Positions 1 to 5,717 of a DNA stretch of 5,768 nucleotides are shown piece by piece. A program made the translations under genes and the position numbers. How positions within the stretch are numbered: position 1 is the first letter of the stretch; every line of letters starts with the position of its first letter. The notes under the pieces are model-generated. The model did no database searches. It saw only the letters and a list, made by a program, of their open reading frames with translations, and was not told the origin of the DNA. Source of the stretch: a bacterium (GTDB lineage Bacteria > Spirochaetota > Spirochaetia > JABEVK01); contig JAJXVP010000178.1 in the NCBI GenBank assembly GCA_021782055.1, positions 1 through 5,768 on the forward strand, read 5' to 3'.

Positions 1-113
1 GCAAACTTGAAAATAAGCTAGAAATAGCCCACAACCTTAGGGCAATTGGTATGAGTGTTCAGCAGATTGCTCAAGTCACCGGGTTGTCAGTGGAAGAGAT
101 CGAAAAACTCTAG
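1..113 (+). CDS. C-terminal end of a probable Rpn/YhgA-type nuclease-transposase family protein (partial)
   Basis: The reading frame enters from the left edge (first full codon at position 3) and ends at TAG 111-113, leaving 36 residues. It ends in GMSVQQIAQVTGLSVEEIEK-L. This matches the tail typical of the Rpn family (recombination-promoting nuclease, PD-(D/E)XK fold, often annotated 'putative transposase'), where a helical segment with the pattern G-x-S-x-x-x-I-A-x-x-T-G-L-S-x-E-E-I-x-x-L closes the protein. Members promote RecA-independent recombination or act as DNA endonucleases. The catalytic domain lies outside the window, so activity cannot be judged. The short tail also resembles a generic helix-turn-helix, so a different DNA-binding protein is possible. 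No terminator hairpin is visible after the stop. Confidence 0.68.
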   Translation, partial: KLENKLEIAHNLRAIGMSVQQIAQVTGLSVEEIEKL

Positions 114-178
114 AGTGCTTACTTCAAATGTCACGAGGTTCTCCGTTAACGATGCCTCATCCAAATTGAAAGTTTGAC

Positions 179-219
179 TTGCCCAGGCAATGTTTTCCTT
201 GTCACTGTTGCAACAGGGA
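179..219. promoter_or_regulatory. Two inverted repeats upstream of the AraC-type gene, possible operator
   Basis: TTGCCCAGGCAA (179-190) is a dyad with 5-bp arms and a 2-nt centre. CTGTTGCAACAG (205-216) is a perfect 12-bp palindrome that extends outward to 202-219 with one mismatched pair. Their centres are 26 bp apart, and both lie just upstream of the candidate -35 box at 248. Their position fits a regulator-binding site for autoregulation. A single 12-bp palindrome is expected about once by chance in a window this size, so the call rests mainly on location. Confidence 0.25.
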
Positions 220-247
220 GGTCTCTTACCTCAGCCCGCTCAGAAAA

Positions 248-276
248 TTGACAAAAAAGATCGTAACGTTTAAATT
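248..276 (+). promoter_or_regulatory. Candidate sigma70-type promoter of the AraC-type gene
   Basis: A perfect TTGACA (248-253) is followed after 17 bp by TAAATT (271-276, 4 of 6 matches to TATAAT). The predicted transcription start is at about 283, one base before the ATG at 284, so the message would be essentially leaderless. This agrees with the lack of a Shine-Dalgarno before that ATG and argues against the longer reading frame that begins at a TTG at 179. Confidence 0.5.
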
Positions 277-283
277 ACAAAAA

Positions 284-1339
284 ATGTTGAACCTGCTCAT
301 CCTTTTTGATGCTTTAATTTTTTTGGGCTTTGGGTTATCCAGGTTGTTGGAACCTCATAAAACCAAGGGCCAGTTTTGGTCCCTGGCAGCAACCTTTGCC
401 GGTACTCTAGATTTTGGTCTTCATGCCCTGAATCGGCTTCATCTATTGGGAAACTATGGTCTCGACCCTACCTTGGGCTTTTTTTTAGACATTGTAGATG
501 GACCTCTTTTGTGGATTTATTATCTGTCAACCTCAGAAACTTCCTTTAAATTGAAGTGGACCCATGGGCTTGGCTTGATCCTTGTTGTGGTCTTTACTGG
601 CTTACATGGGCTATATCGACTTTTTCATCCAGGTGACATTCCCCTAATCTGGCAGTTGGTTCTGGGTTATTTTTTGTATTCTTGGTTTGTTCTGTTTCAA
701 TTGATTTTTTTGAGCAAAATGGCCTTTAAAGTTTGGATTCGCCGACAACAGCTTTCTCGCTATGCTTTGGTGAATGTTCTTTACTCCGTGGCTTGGACGG
801 CCTACGGGGTTGCTAACCTGTTGTTGATCCTGACGCCGTATTACCTTGTCGCTTACTTTTGTGGAACTTTATTATTTTTGGGGATGATCCTCCTCTATCC
901 CATCAAAATTGGCGGCACAAAACCTGACTTCGAAGGAATGCTTCAACAGAAAGTCAGCAAATCCCGTATTGTTGGCATTGATATAGCCCAAATTGTGCAT
1001 AAACTAGATGAAATCATGAAGAAGGAGAAACTCTTTAGCGAAAAAACTCTATCGCTGGGGACACTTGCCGAGCGTGTACAGATCACGCCACATCAACTTT
1101 CCGAGCTATTGAACCAAGCCTTAGGCGTGACCTATACACAATATGTGAATGGTTGGAGGTTAGAAGAAGCACGGACTTTGTTACTGAACAAACCTTCTCT
1201 GAGTGTACTTGAGATCGCTTTTCAAGCAGGCTTTGGTTCAAAATCGGCTTTTAATGCTTTCTTTGTTCGTGCCACTGGCATGACTCCCAGTGAGTTCCGC
1301 CGCTCTAAGGAACTCCGTGAGACTTCCCTCTCGCTGTAG
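284..1339 (+). CDS. AraC-family transcriptional regulator with N-terminal seven-helix membrane domain
   Basis: This 351-aa protein is probably a membrane-anchored transcription factor. Residues 1-207 form about seven hydrophobic segments (roughly 3-21, 30-50, 62-82, 95-113, 121-146, 160-184, 186-207). A linker follows, then an AraC/XylS DNA-binding domain at about 245-345. The first helix-turn-helix covers about 257-278 (LAERVQITPHQLSELLNQ). The second covers about 308-329 (IAFQAGFGSKSAFNAFF) and is followed by the family signature G-M-T-P-S-E-F-R. The architecture matches the 7TM-AraC regulators found in Leptospira and Bacteroidetes, thought to sense a membrane or external signal; the ligand is unknown. 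ATG 284 was chosen because the first membrane helix begins there and a TTGACA promoter sits directly upstream. The frame is open back to a TTG at 179, but those 35 extra residues are cysteine-rich and not family-like. The last 33 codons overlap the convergent binding-protein gene, so the overlap includes most of the second helix-turn-helix. Confidence 0.88.
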   Translation: MLNLLILFDALIFLGFGLSRLLEPHKTKGQFWSLAATFAGTLDFGLHALNRLHLLGNYGLDPTLGFFLDIVDGPLLWIYYLSTSETSFKLKWTHGLGLILVVVFTGLHGLYRLFHPGDIPLIWQLVLGYFLYSWFVLFQLIFLSKMAFKVWIRRQQLSRYALVNVLYSVAWTAYGVANLLLILTPYYLVAYFCGTLLFLGMILLYPIKIGGTKPDFEGMLQQKVSKSRIVGIDIAQIVHKLDEIMKKEKLFSEKTLSLGTLAERVQITPHQLSELLNQALGVTYTQYVNGWRLEEARTLLLNKPSLSVLEIAFQAGFGSKSAFNAFFVRATGMTPSEFRRSKELRETSLSL

Positions 1340-2029
1340 TTCTGCGAGCTTTTGATCCAATAGCGGTAAAAGGTCAAGATATGGTGACTTTTTACTGAAG
1401 GCAAGAGTAATATCTTGGTGCGAAACTGGCGGACTTAAGGTGACAAAGTAAGAACTTTGTTGAGTAGTCTTCATCCAGTATTCTCCTAAATAAAGCCCCG
1501 TCACGTAATAATCGATGTGCTTCATTTTGAGTTTCATAAAGTTTTGTACCACGGTAGGAGCTGTTTCAACCCTTAAGTGAGACGAAAGAAATTCATCAAA
1601 GGGAGACCCAAATTGGTCCCCTGCCGCGATTCCTCCGCGCAACAAAATAAGGTCATTCCAGGTCCACGTAGAAGGTAGGGCATCTGTTTTACGCATAAAA
1701 ATAGCAATGGGATTGGAAAAGGTGGGGTTGTGGGCAAACACAAGCCAGCCTTCTCGTTCGGGTGTATCTCGAATATTAACAAGCAAATCCAACGAGCCGT
1801 CTCGGGCCATCTCTTGAGCCCTTCTCCAAGGCAGTACCTCGGGAAGAAACTGAACGCCTGAAATCTTGAACTGGGACATCAGCATGACCACAGCACCTTG
1901 ATAAGTTTTTCCATCCGTAGACCAATCGTAAGGGGGGTAAGCAGGATTAGTGGCCCAGGTTACTGTGATCGTCTGAGCATTAAGTGAAGCTGAGACAAGA
2001 AATGATAAAATAGAAATTAATTTTATCAT
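1238..2029 (-). CDS. Periplasmic amino-acid-type substrate-binding protein (SBP_bac_3-like)
   Basis: This 263-aa protein starts with a signal peptide: MIKL, a hydrophobic core, then a probable signal peptidase I site after ASLNA (residue 18). The mature part resembles family 3 extracellular solute-binding proteins. It has a YPPYDW motif at 31-36, G45 in the 'YQG' turn, PWRRA at 67-71, GSLDLLVNI at 78-86 followed by TPERE (89-93), and a second-lobe start near WNDL (124-127). These normally deliver amino acids or similar small ligands to an ABC importer, but no permease or ATPase gene lies in the window. It may therefore be an orphan binding protein used in sensing or with a distant transporter; the ligand cannot be predicted. 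The start is the first ATG of the frame and gives a clean signal peptide. Only a weak AAAGA precedes it. Residues 231-263 are read antisense to the AraC gene. The normal terminal helix ends near residue 246, so the last 17 or so residues look like an extra tail. Confidence 0.82.
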   Translation of the reverse strand: MIKLISILSFLVSASLNAQTITVTWATNPAYPPYDWSTDGKTYQGAVVMLMSQFKISGVQFLPEVLPWRRAQEMARDGSLDLLVNIRDTPEREGWLVFAHNPTFSNPIAIFMRKTDALPSTWTWNDLILLRGGIAAGDQFGSPFDEFLSSHLRVETAPTVVQNFMKLKMKHIDYYVTGLYLGEYWMKTTQQSSYFVTLSPPVSHQDITLAFSKKSPYLDLLPLLDQKLAELQREGSLTEFLRAAELTGSHASGTNKESIKSRF

Positions 2030-2035
2030 GTCTTT

Positions 2036-2064
2036 ATGTTAAATCTTAAAGAGGCACAAATCAA
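2036..2064 (-). promoter_or_regulatory. Candidate promoter of the substrate-binding protein gene
   Basis: Read on the minus strand, TTGATT (2064-2059) is followed after 17 bp by TAACAT (2041-2036); each box has 4 of 6 consensus matches. The predicted start would be the A of the ATG at 2029, giving a leaderless mRNA. Spacing is ideal, but each box alone is weak. Confidence 0.35.
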
Positions 2065-2145
2065 CCCTTACTTTGCTACATAGTACCCCGAGTCTTTTCT
2101 TCCTAAAGATGAGGCTCTCTATTTACTAGGGATTTCCCCTGCACT

Positions 2146-2205
2146 CATGAGAGTAAAGACTCTACTTTCATGTGAGTAAAGCCTCTACTGTCATGAGAGT
2201 AAAAA
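2146..2205. repeat. Tandem 23-bp repeats, each an imperfect palindrome; probable operator array
   Basis: Two full units (2146-2168 and 2169-2191) and a partial third (from 2192, identical to unit 1 for its first 12 bases) follow head to tail. Each unit starts CATG(A/T)GAGTAAAG and contains the dyad AGTAAAG-N-CTCTACT. Taking each unit together with the first four bases of the next (CATG) gives a 27-bp inverted repeat: 11 of 13 pairs match around centre 2159, and 10 of 13 around centre 2182. The array lies between the divergent promoters of the binding-protein and kinase genes. It is most simply read as a cooperative binding site for a dimeric regulator. The bound protein is not identifiable; AraC proteins usually prefer direct repeats, which the tandem arrangement also offers. 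Confidence 0.6.
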
Positions 2206-2241
2206 GCTCAGAGATTGGAATTCCGCTAAGTTTCTTGGCAC

Positions 2242-2269
2242 TTGCAACACTGGCCTTAGCGATTACAAT
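2242..2269 (+). promoter_or_regulatory. Candidate promoter of the hybrid kinase gene
   Basis: TTGCAA (2242-2247, 4 of 6 matches) and TACAAT (2264-2269, 5 of 6) are separated by 16 bp. The predicted start is 2276, the A of the kinase ATG. The -35 lies about 36 bp downstream of the tandem palindrome array, which places the array where an activator would bind. No Shine-Dalgarno is present before the ATG. Confidence 0.4.
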
Positions 2270-2275
2270 GTAAGA

Positions 2276-5032
2276 ATGGAGATAAGAAGTCCACATCTTT
2301 TGGAACAACCCTGCTTTGCTGAAACAGTAATAAATGCGATGGCGGATGCTGTCTATCTTCTCGACGATCACGGTATTTTGATGGATTGCAATGAAACGGC
2401 CCTGTCGATGCTGGGCTATACCCGAGAAGAAATGGTGGGACAGCATTTTGGTTTTTGGCGTTCTCGTCACGACCAAGCCAACATACCGCATCAATTTGAG
2501 CAAGTCTTACAAAATGGTGAGTTGCAAGTTGAGCTTTTTCATCGAACAAAAGAAGGTTTAGATATACCCGTAGAGGTGAACTCAAAGACGGTGCTGATCG
2601 AGGGTAAAAGCTATGTCTTGACTCTAGCAAGAGATATACGTCAGCGGCGAGATACCGAACGTCAATTAGATTTTAACCGCAGGTGGTTGGAGCTTTTATT
2701 TGAGAACTCTGGTACCTCGAATGGGTTTTATGATACCGAAGGTCGTCTCATATTATGTAACACAGCTTCGCTGAAACTTTTAGGAGCTACGTCTCTTCAA
2801 GAGGTTGCGGGTCGGTCGATTTCTAAAATCATGCCGACACCCCAAGGCCTAGAAATTGAAAAGAAAATACAACGTGTCGCCAAGTTACGAAAAGTTGAAG
2901 TTCACCAAAATGCCATACACACTTCTGAAGGAGACATTTTTTTAAGGACCACGTATTTGCCTTTGTTAGACCCTGCTGGGGATCTAACTGGGGTCCAAAT
3001 GGTGGGGATGGATATCTCAGAGCTCAAACACCAGGAACTGGAACTGCGACGAGTCAACAAATTGTACGCTTTGCTGGGAGAATTTGGTCTAAGCCTCGCT
3101 CGACAAAAATCCGCCCATGGTTTATTTGAAGAGTTTTGCCGTATTGCCGTCAAAACGGGGGATTTCCCTTTAGTCATGGTGGCCGTCATGGACCTGAAAA
3201 ATGCTAGGGCGGTTCCAACTGTTTGGGCTGGGAAATCTTCAGGGTATGCAGAAGGGTTGATTTTACGATTGGATGACGAACCAGAAGGCTGGGGGCCCAC
3301 AGGTCGGTGCTTTCGAACCCGGAAATATTATTATTGTCCAGACACCGAAGTTGATCCTGACATTCTTCCCTGGCGAACACGAACGAGGCAATGGGGAATT
3401 CGTTCTTTGGCTTCTTTTCCCATTTTCTTGAGGAATGAAGTGACGGCCTCATTTACAATTTATTCCGAAAAGGTGAATGCCTTTTCCTCCGCTGAAATTG
3501 AAATGTTTGAAAAAGCTGCTGCCGACCTTTCGTTTGGGCTAGAACGCTTTCATGCAGAAGAAGCTGTTGAAGCCAATTGGCATCGTTATGAACAGATGTT
3601 TGAACAATCCCGCACAGCGAATGCGTTATTTGATGCGGAAGGCCGACTACTCTTACAGAATCAACTTTTTAGTAAACTGACACAACTTCAAACGGAACAT
3701 CCTTTAGGAAAACGACCCGAAGAGATTCTGCCAGGAGACTTTGGAAAAGCCTTTGGTTTATGGTTTTCCCTGGTCGCTCAAGCTGGAATAGAAGAGAGCT
3801 TTGAAGGTGAATTTACGATTCAAGGTGAGCTGAAAACCTGGCAATGCTCGTTTGTTCCTTTTTTTGATCGAGAGAATAATCTTGAGAGCGTTCAAGCTGT
3901 TTCACAAGATATTACCGAGGAGAGAAAATTAGCCGAACAACTTCGCCAAGCTCAAAAACTCGAGAGTATTGGGGTCTTGGCTGGGGGAATAGCCCATGAT
4001 TTTAATAACTTACTGGGAGGAATCTTCGGGTATTTAGAAGTAGTTCAATTTGATTTAGAAAAAGAAAATGTCCTTTCTGCCCGTGAGAAACTCCTCAAAG
4101 CTCGTGAAGTCATGACCAGAGCCCGTGCTTTGACCAGTCAACTCCTAACTTTCTCGAAAGGGGCGCATCTTTCTCGTAAGCCCCTCAACTTAGGACGTTT
4201 ATTACCTGAATGGACCGAGTTTGCCCTTTCAGGCTCAGATTTAGCTTTTACAGTTACGATCGAACCTGACTTATGGTCTTGCTTAGGTGATGAGGCCCTC
4301 TTGAGTCAGGTCTTCAACAATCTGATTCTGAACGCCCGCCAAGCTTCTTATGCTGGGGGAAATATTCTCGTCAAAGCTTATAATATTCCCCCTTCCTCTT
4401 TAGGAATCAGCGTAACAGATCAAGGCGTTGGAATTCCGGCAGCGGTGTTGGACAGAATTTTTGAACCTTTTTTTACAACAAAGAGCACTGGTTCTGGTTT
4501 AGGTCTTGCAACCTCTTACTCTATTGTTCAGCGACATGGTGGAAAAATCGATGTTCGCTCAACCCCGGGTAAAGGAACTACTATGCTGGTAACACTCCCC
4601 GCAGAACCTGAAGCCTTAGAAGTCAAATTACCTCCAGAATCCAACACTCCAATACATTTAGAGGGCATTGCGGTTGTGATGGACGATCAAGAAAGTTTTC
4701 AAGACTCTCTACGAGAACTTTTATCGACAATTGGAATGGATGTGAGAACCGCTTCAAGGGGTGAGGCTGTTTTGAATATTTATGAAGAATTAAGAAATTC
4801 AGGAAAGCACATAGAACTATGCATCCTTGACCTAACAATACCTGGCGGGTTGGGCGGTTTTCCCACAGCTCTCAAGTTAAGAAGTCTAGGTTGTCCAGCA
4901 AAAATCATAGGTATGAGCGGCTACTCAGAAGACCCTGTAACAGAGAATAATGCTTTTGATGCGCGCTTAACAAAACCTTTCACCTGGCGAGAACTCTTAG
5001 ATATTCTCGCCAGATTATTTCAATTAGCTTAA
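2276..5032 (+). CDS. Soluble hybrid sensor histidine kinase, PAS-PAS-GAF-PAS-HisKA-HATPase-REC
   Basis: This 918-aa protein has no signal peptide or membrane helix, so it should act in the cytoplasm. Domains in order: PAS at about 14-124 (ending LARDIRQRRDTERQL), PAS at 136-252 (ending GMDISELKHQE), GAF at 264-424 (with GWGPTGRCFRTRKY and GIRSLASFP), PAS at 437-549 (ending SQDITEERK), HisKA from 561 (LAGGIAHDFNN, phospho-acceptor His574), HATPase_c at about 673-785, and a C-terminal receiver at 796-918. The ATPase has N-box Asn686, G1 box DQGVGI (Asp715), F box FEPFFTTK and G2 box GSGLGLAT (739-746). The receiver has acidic pocket Asp803/Asp804, phospho-acceptor Asp852 in LDLTIPGG, Ser881 and Lys900. 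All catalytic residues are intact. There is no DNA-binding or enzymatic output domain, so the phosphate probably passes to an unlinked phosphotransfer protein or response regulator. ATG 2276 is the only start codon in frame after the stop at 2177. The gene is divergent from the binding-protein gene and ends 23 bp from the convergent 123-aa gene. Confidence 0.93.
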   Translation: MEIRSPHLLEQPCFAETVINAMADAVYLLDDHGILMDCNETALSMLGYTREEMVGQHFGFWRSRHDQANIPHQFEQVLQNGELQVELFHRTKEGLDIPVEVNSKTVLIEGKSYVLTLARDIRQRRDTERQLDFNRRWLELLFENSGTSNGFYDTEGRLILCNTASLKLLGATSLQEVAGRSISKIMPTPQGLEIEKKIQRVAKLRKVEVHQNAIHTSEGDIFLRTTYLPLLDPAGDLTGVQMVGMDISELKHQELELRRVNKLYALLGEFGLSLARQKSAHGLFEEFCRIAVKTGDFPLVMVAVMDLKNARAVPTVWAGKSSGYAEGLILRLDDEPEGWGPTGRCFRTRKYYYCPDTEVDPDILPWRTRTRQWGIRSLASFPIFLRNEVTASFTIYSEKVNAFSSAEIEMFEKAAADLSFGLERFHAEEAVEANWHRYEQMFEQSRTANALFDAEGRLLLQNQLFSKLTQLQTEHPLGKRPEEILPGDFGKAFGLWFSLVAQAGIEESFEGEFTIQGELKTWQCSFVPFFDRENNLESVQAVSQDITEERKLAEQLRQAQKLESIGVLAGGIAHDFNNLLGGIFGYLEVVQFDLEKENVLSAREKLLKAREVMTRARALTSQLLTFSKGAHLSRKPLNLGRLLPEWTEFALSGSDLAFTVTIEPDLWSCLGDEALLSQVFNNLILNARQASYAGGNILVKAYNIPPSSLGISVTDQGVGIPAAVLDRIFEPFFTTKSTGSGLGLATSYSIVQRHGGKIDVRSTPGKGTTMLVTLPAEPEALEVKLPPESNTPIHLEGIAVVMDDQESFQDSLRELLSTIGMDVRTASRGEAVLNIYEELRNSGKHIELCILDLTIPGGLGGFPTALKLRSLGCPAKIIGMSGYSEDPVTENNAFDARLTKPFTWRELLDILARLFQLA

Positions 5033-5047
5033 AACTCGAAGTTTAAA
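5029..5047. terminator. Weak AT-rich hairpin between convergent genes
   Basis: AAACT (5032-5036) and AGTTT (5040-5044) pair around a CGA loop, and two further T-A pairs are possible after a mismatch. It overlaps the kinase stop codon and fills the 23-bp gap between convergent genes, where a bidirectional terminator would be expected. The stem is short and AT-rich, and no long U-tract follows on either strand, so it is weak evidence at best. Confidence 0.2.
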
Positions 5048-5055
5048 AGGGAGAA

Positions 5056-5427
5056 TTAAAGATTATCGGGGAGGGACTTATCACCAGATTCAATCTTTTC
5101 AATTTCAGCATTGACCGCTTTAACAAGCTTTTCTTTCATGTCTTTTGTTAAAACAAAATCACTGTTGTAAAGGCCGGGGTACAACTTTGAAGAAACGCTT
5201 AAAGCGATTTTTCTTTTTTGTTCATCGTTAAGTTTTAAACCAGATTTAACTTTGGGTTCTTTGGTTTTAACTTTTCCCAAACCCTCAGCTTGGCGAGCTT
5301 GGTTAATCACATCAAGTACATTTACGCGAGCACGAAGACGAACAACTTTGCCAGAGTTTTCCAGACCTTCTTCAGAACTAACCTCGAAATTTTTGGGTTT
5401 ATTTTTTGAACCTACAGGACGTGGCAT
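5056..5427 (-). CDS. Small basic hypothetical protein with AT-hook-like N-terminus
   Basis: I do not recognise a family for this 123-aa protein. It begins MPRPVGSKNKPK, which resembles extended AT-hook motifs (R-P-x-G-S-K-N-K-x-K) that insert into the minor groove of AT-rich DNA, although the usual core glycine before R-P is replaced by proline. An acidic, serine-containing stretch (about 14-25) follows, then a basic region (27-66). The C-terminal half (about 67-115) is rich in K, E, D, L and I and probably helical; no cysteine or tryptophan is present. No signal peptide or membrane segment is seen. The start is well supported by AGGAGG six bases upstream. Composition suggests a nucleic-acid-binding or chromatin-associated protein, but that is inference. 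The gene is convergent with the kinase gene and shows no operon link in the window. Confidence 0.75.
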   Translation of the reverse strand: MPRPVGSKNKPKNFEVSSEEGLENSGKVVRLRARVNVLDVINQARQAEGLGKVKTKEPKVKSGLKLNDEQKRKIALSVSSKLYPGLYNSDFVLTKDMKEKLVKAVNAEIEKIESGDKSLPDNL

Positions 5428-5433
5428 ACAATT

Positions 5434-5439
5434 CCTCCT
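5434..5439 (-). promoter_or_regulatory. Strong Shine-Dalgarno of the 123-aa gene
   Basis: The minus strand reads AGGAGG followed by six bases and then ATG (5427-5425). It is the only near-perfect ribosome-binding site at a gene start in the window and fixes this start. The region upstream (5440-5520) is very AT-rich and probably holds the promoter, but no single -35/-10 pair stands out. Confidence 0.8.
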
Positions 5440-5634
5440 AAATAAAAAATATAAAACTATTATTTGGTTTTCGTCTAGTATCTCAGTAATTATTTATATT
5501 TATCTAGGGCTAAGAATATTTTTTAGAAGTTTTATGGAAATAAGAAAACTTACTTGGAGCGATTTTCAGGTGCGAAAAATCCTACAGTCCAGACTTCGGT
5601 TCTTAAGAATCTTCAATTTTTTTTCTAAAAGGAG

Positions 5635-5662
5635 TTGACTGTGTAGGGGGTAATTTGATAGT
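5635..5662 (+). promoter_or_regulatory. Candidate rightward promoter
   Basis: TTGACT (5635-5640, 5 of 6 matches) is followed after 16 bp by GATAGT (5657-5662, 4 of 6). The predicted start, around 5669, would place the GCGAA-rich inverted repeats at the 5' end of the RNA. A second exact TTGACA lies at 5752-5757, but its -10 partner would fall beyond the edge. Confidence 0.35.
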
Positions 5663-5666
5663 TTCA

Positions 5667-5717
5667 TTTTCGCCGCTTGCGAGCGAAGGGATAAAACCGG
5701 TGGTCAAGTGGCGAAAA
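5667..5717 (+). repeat. Inverted repeat with alternative hairpins near the right edge
   Basis: TTTTCGCC (5667-5674) is an exact reverse complement of GGCGAAAA (5710-5717), giving an 8-bp stem. The left arm can instead form a local hairpin: TTCGC (5669-5673) with GCGAA (5683-5687), or CGCT/AGCG (5674-5677 with 5682-5685). These pairings exclude one another in part. Two further GCGAA words follow at 5732 and 5738. The function is unknown: it could be an RNA leader structure or a protein-binding site. Confidence 0.4.

Noticed and set aside
179..283. TTG-initiated 35-residue N-terminal extension of the AraC-type protein
   Set aside because: It lacks a usable ribosome-binding site, reads as a cysteine-rich stretch not expected in the family, and contains the TTGACA promoter and dyads. 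ATG 284 starts exactly at the first membrane helix.
2128..2140. AGGG/CCCT mini-hairpin around ATTTC
   Set aside because: Four base pairs with no U-tract is too small to call a terminator or operator.
2146..2205. Short repeats considered as a CRISPR array
   Set aside because: The units abut with no unique spacers, number fewer than three, and have no cas genes nearby; they fit an operator array better.
2168..2630. Two minus-strand open frames overlapping the start of the kinase gene
   Set aside because: They lie antisense to the first PAS domain and the promoter region, give no recognisable protein, and are shadows of the kinase reading frame.
2902..3452. Two minus-strand open frames inside the kinase gene
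   Set aside because: Both are antisense to the second PAS and GAF domains, whose protein sequence is clearly conserved; they have no domain signature.
4623..4838. Minus-strand open frame of 71 codons inside the receiver domain
   Set aside because: It is antisense to conserved receiver motifs and has no ribosome-binding site or recognisable content.
5252..5638. Plus-strand open frame of 128 codons
   Set aside because: Its first half is antisense to the well-supported 123-aa gene, and the remainder is a low-complexity translation of AT-rich DNA. No Shine-Dalgarno supports its start.
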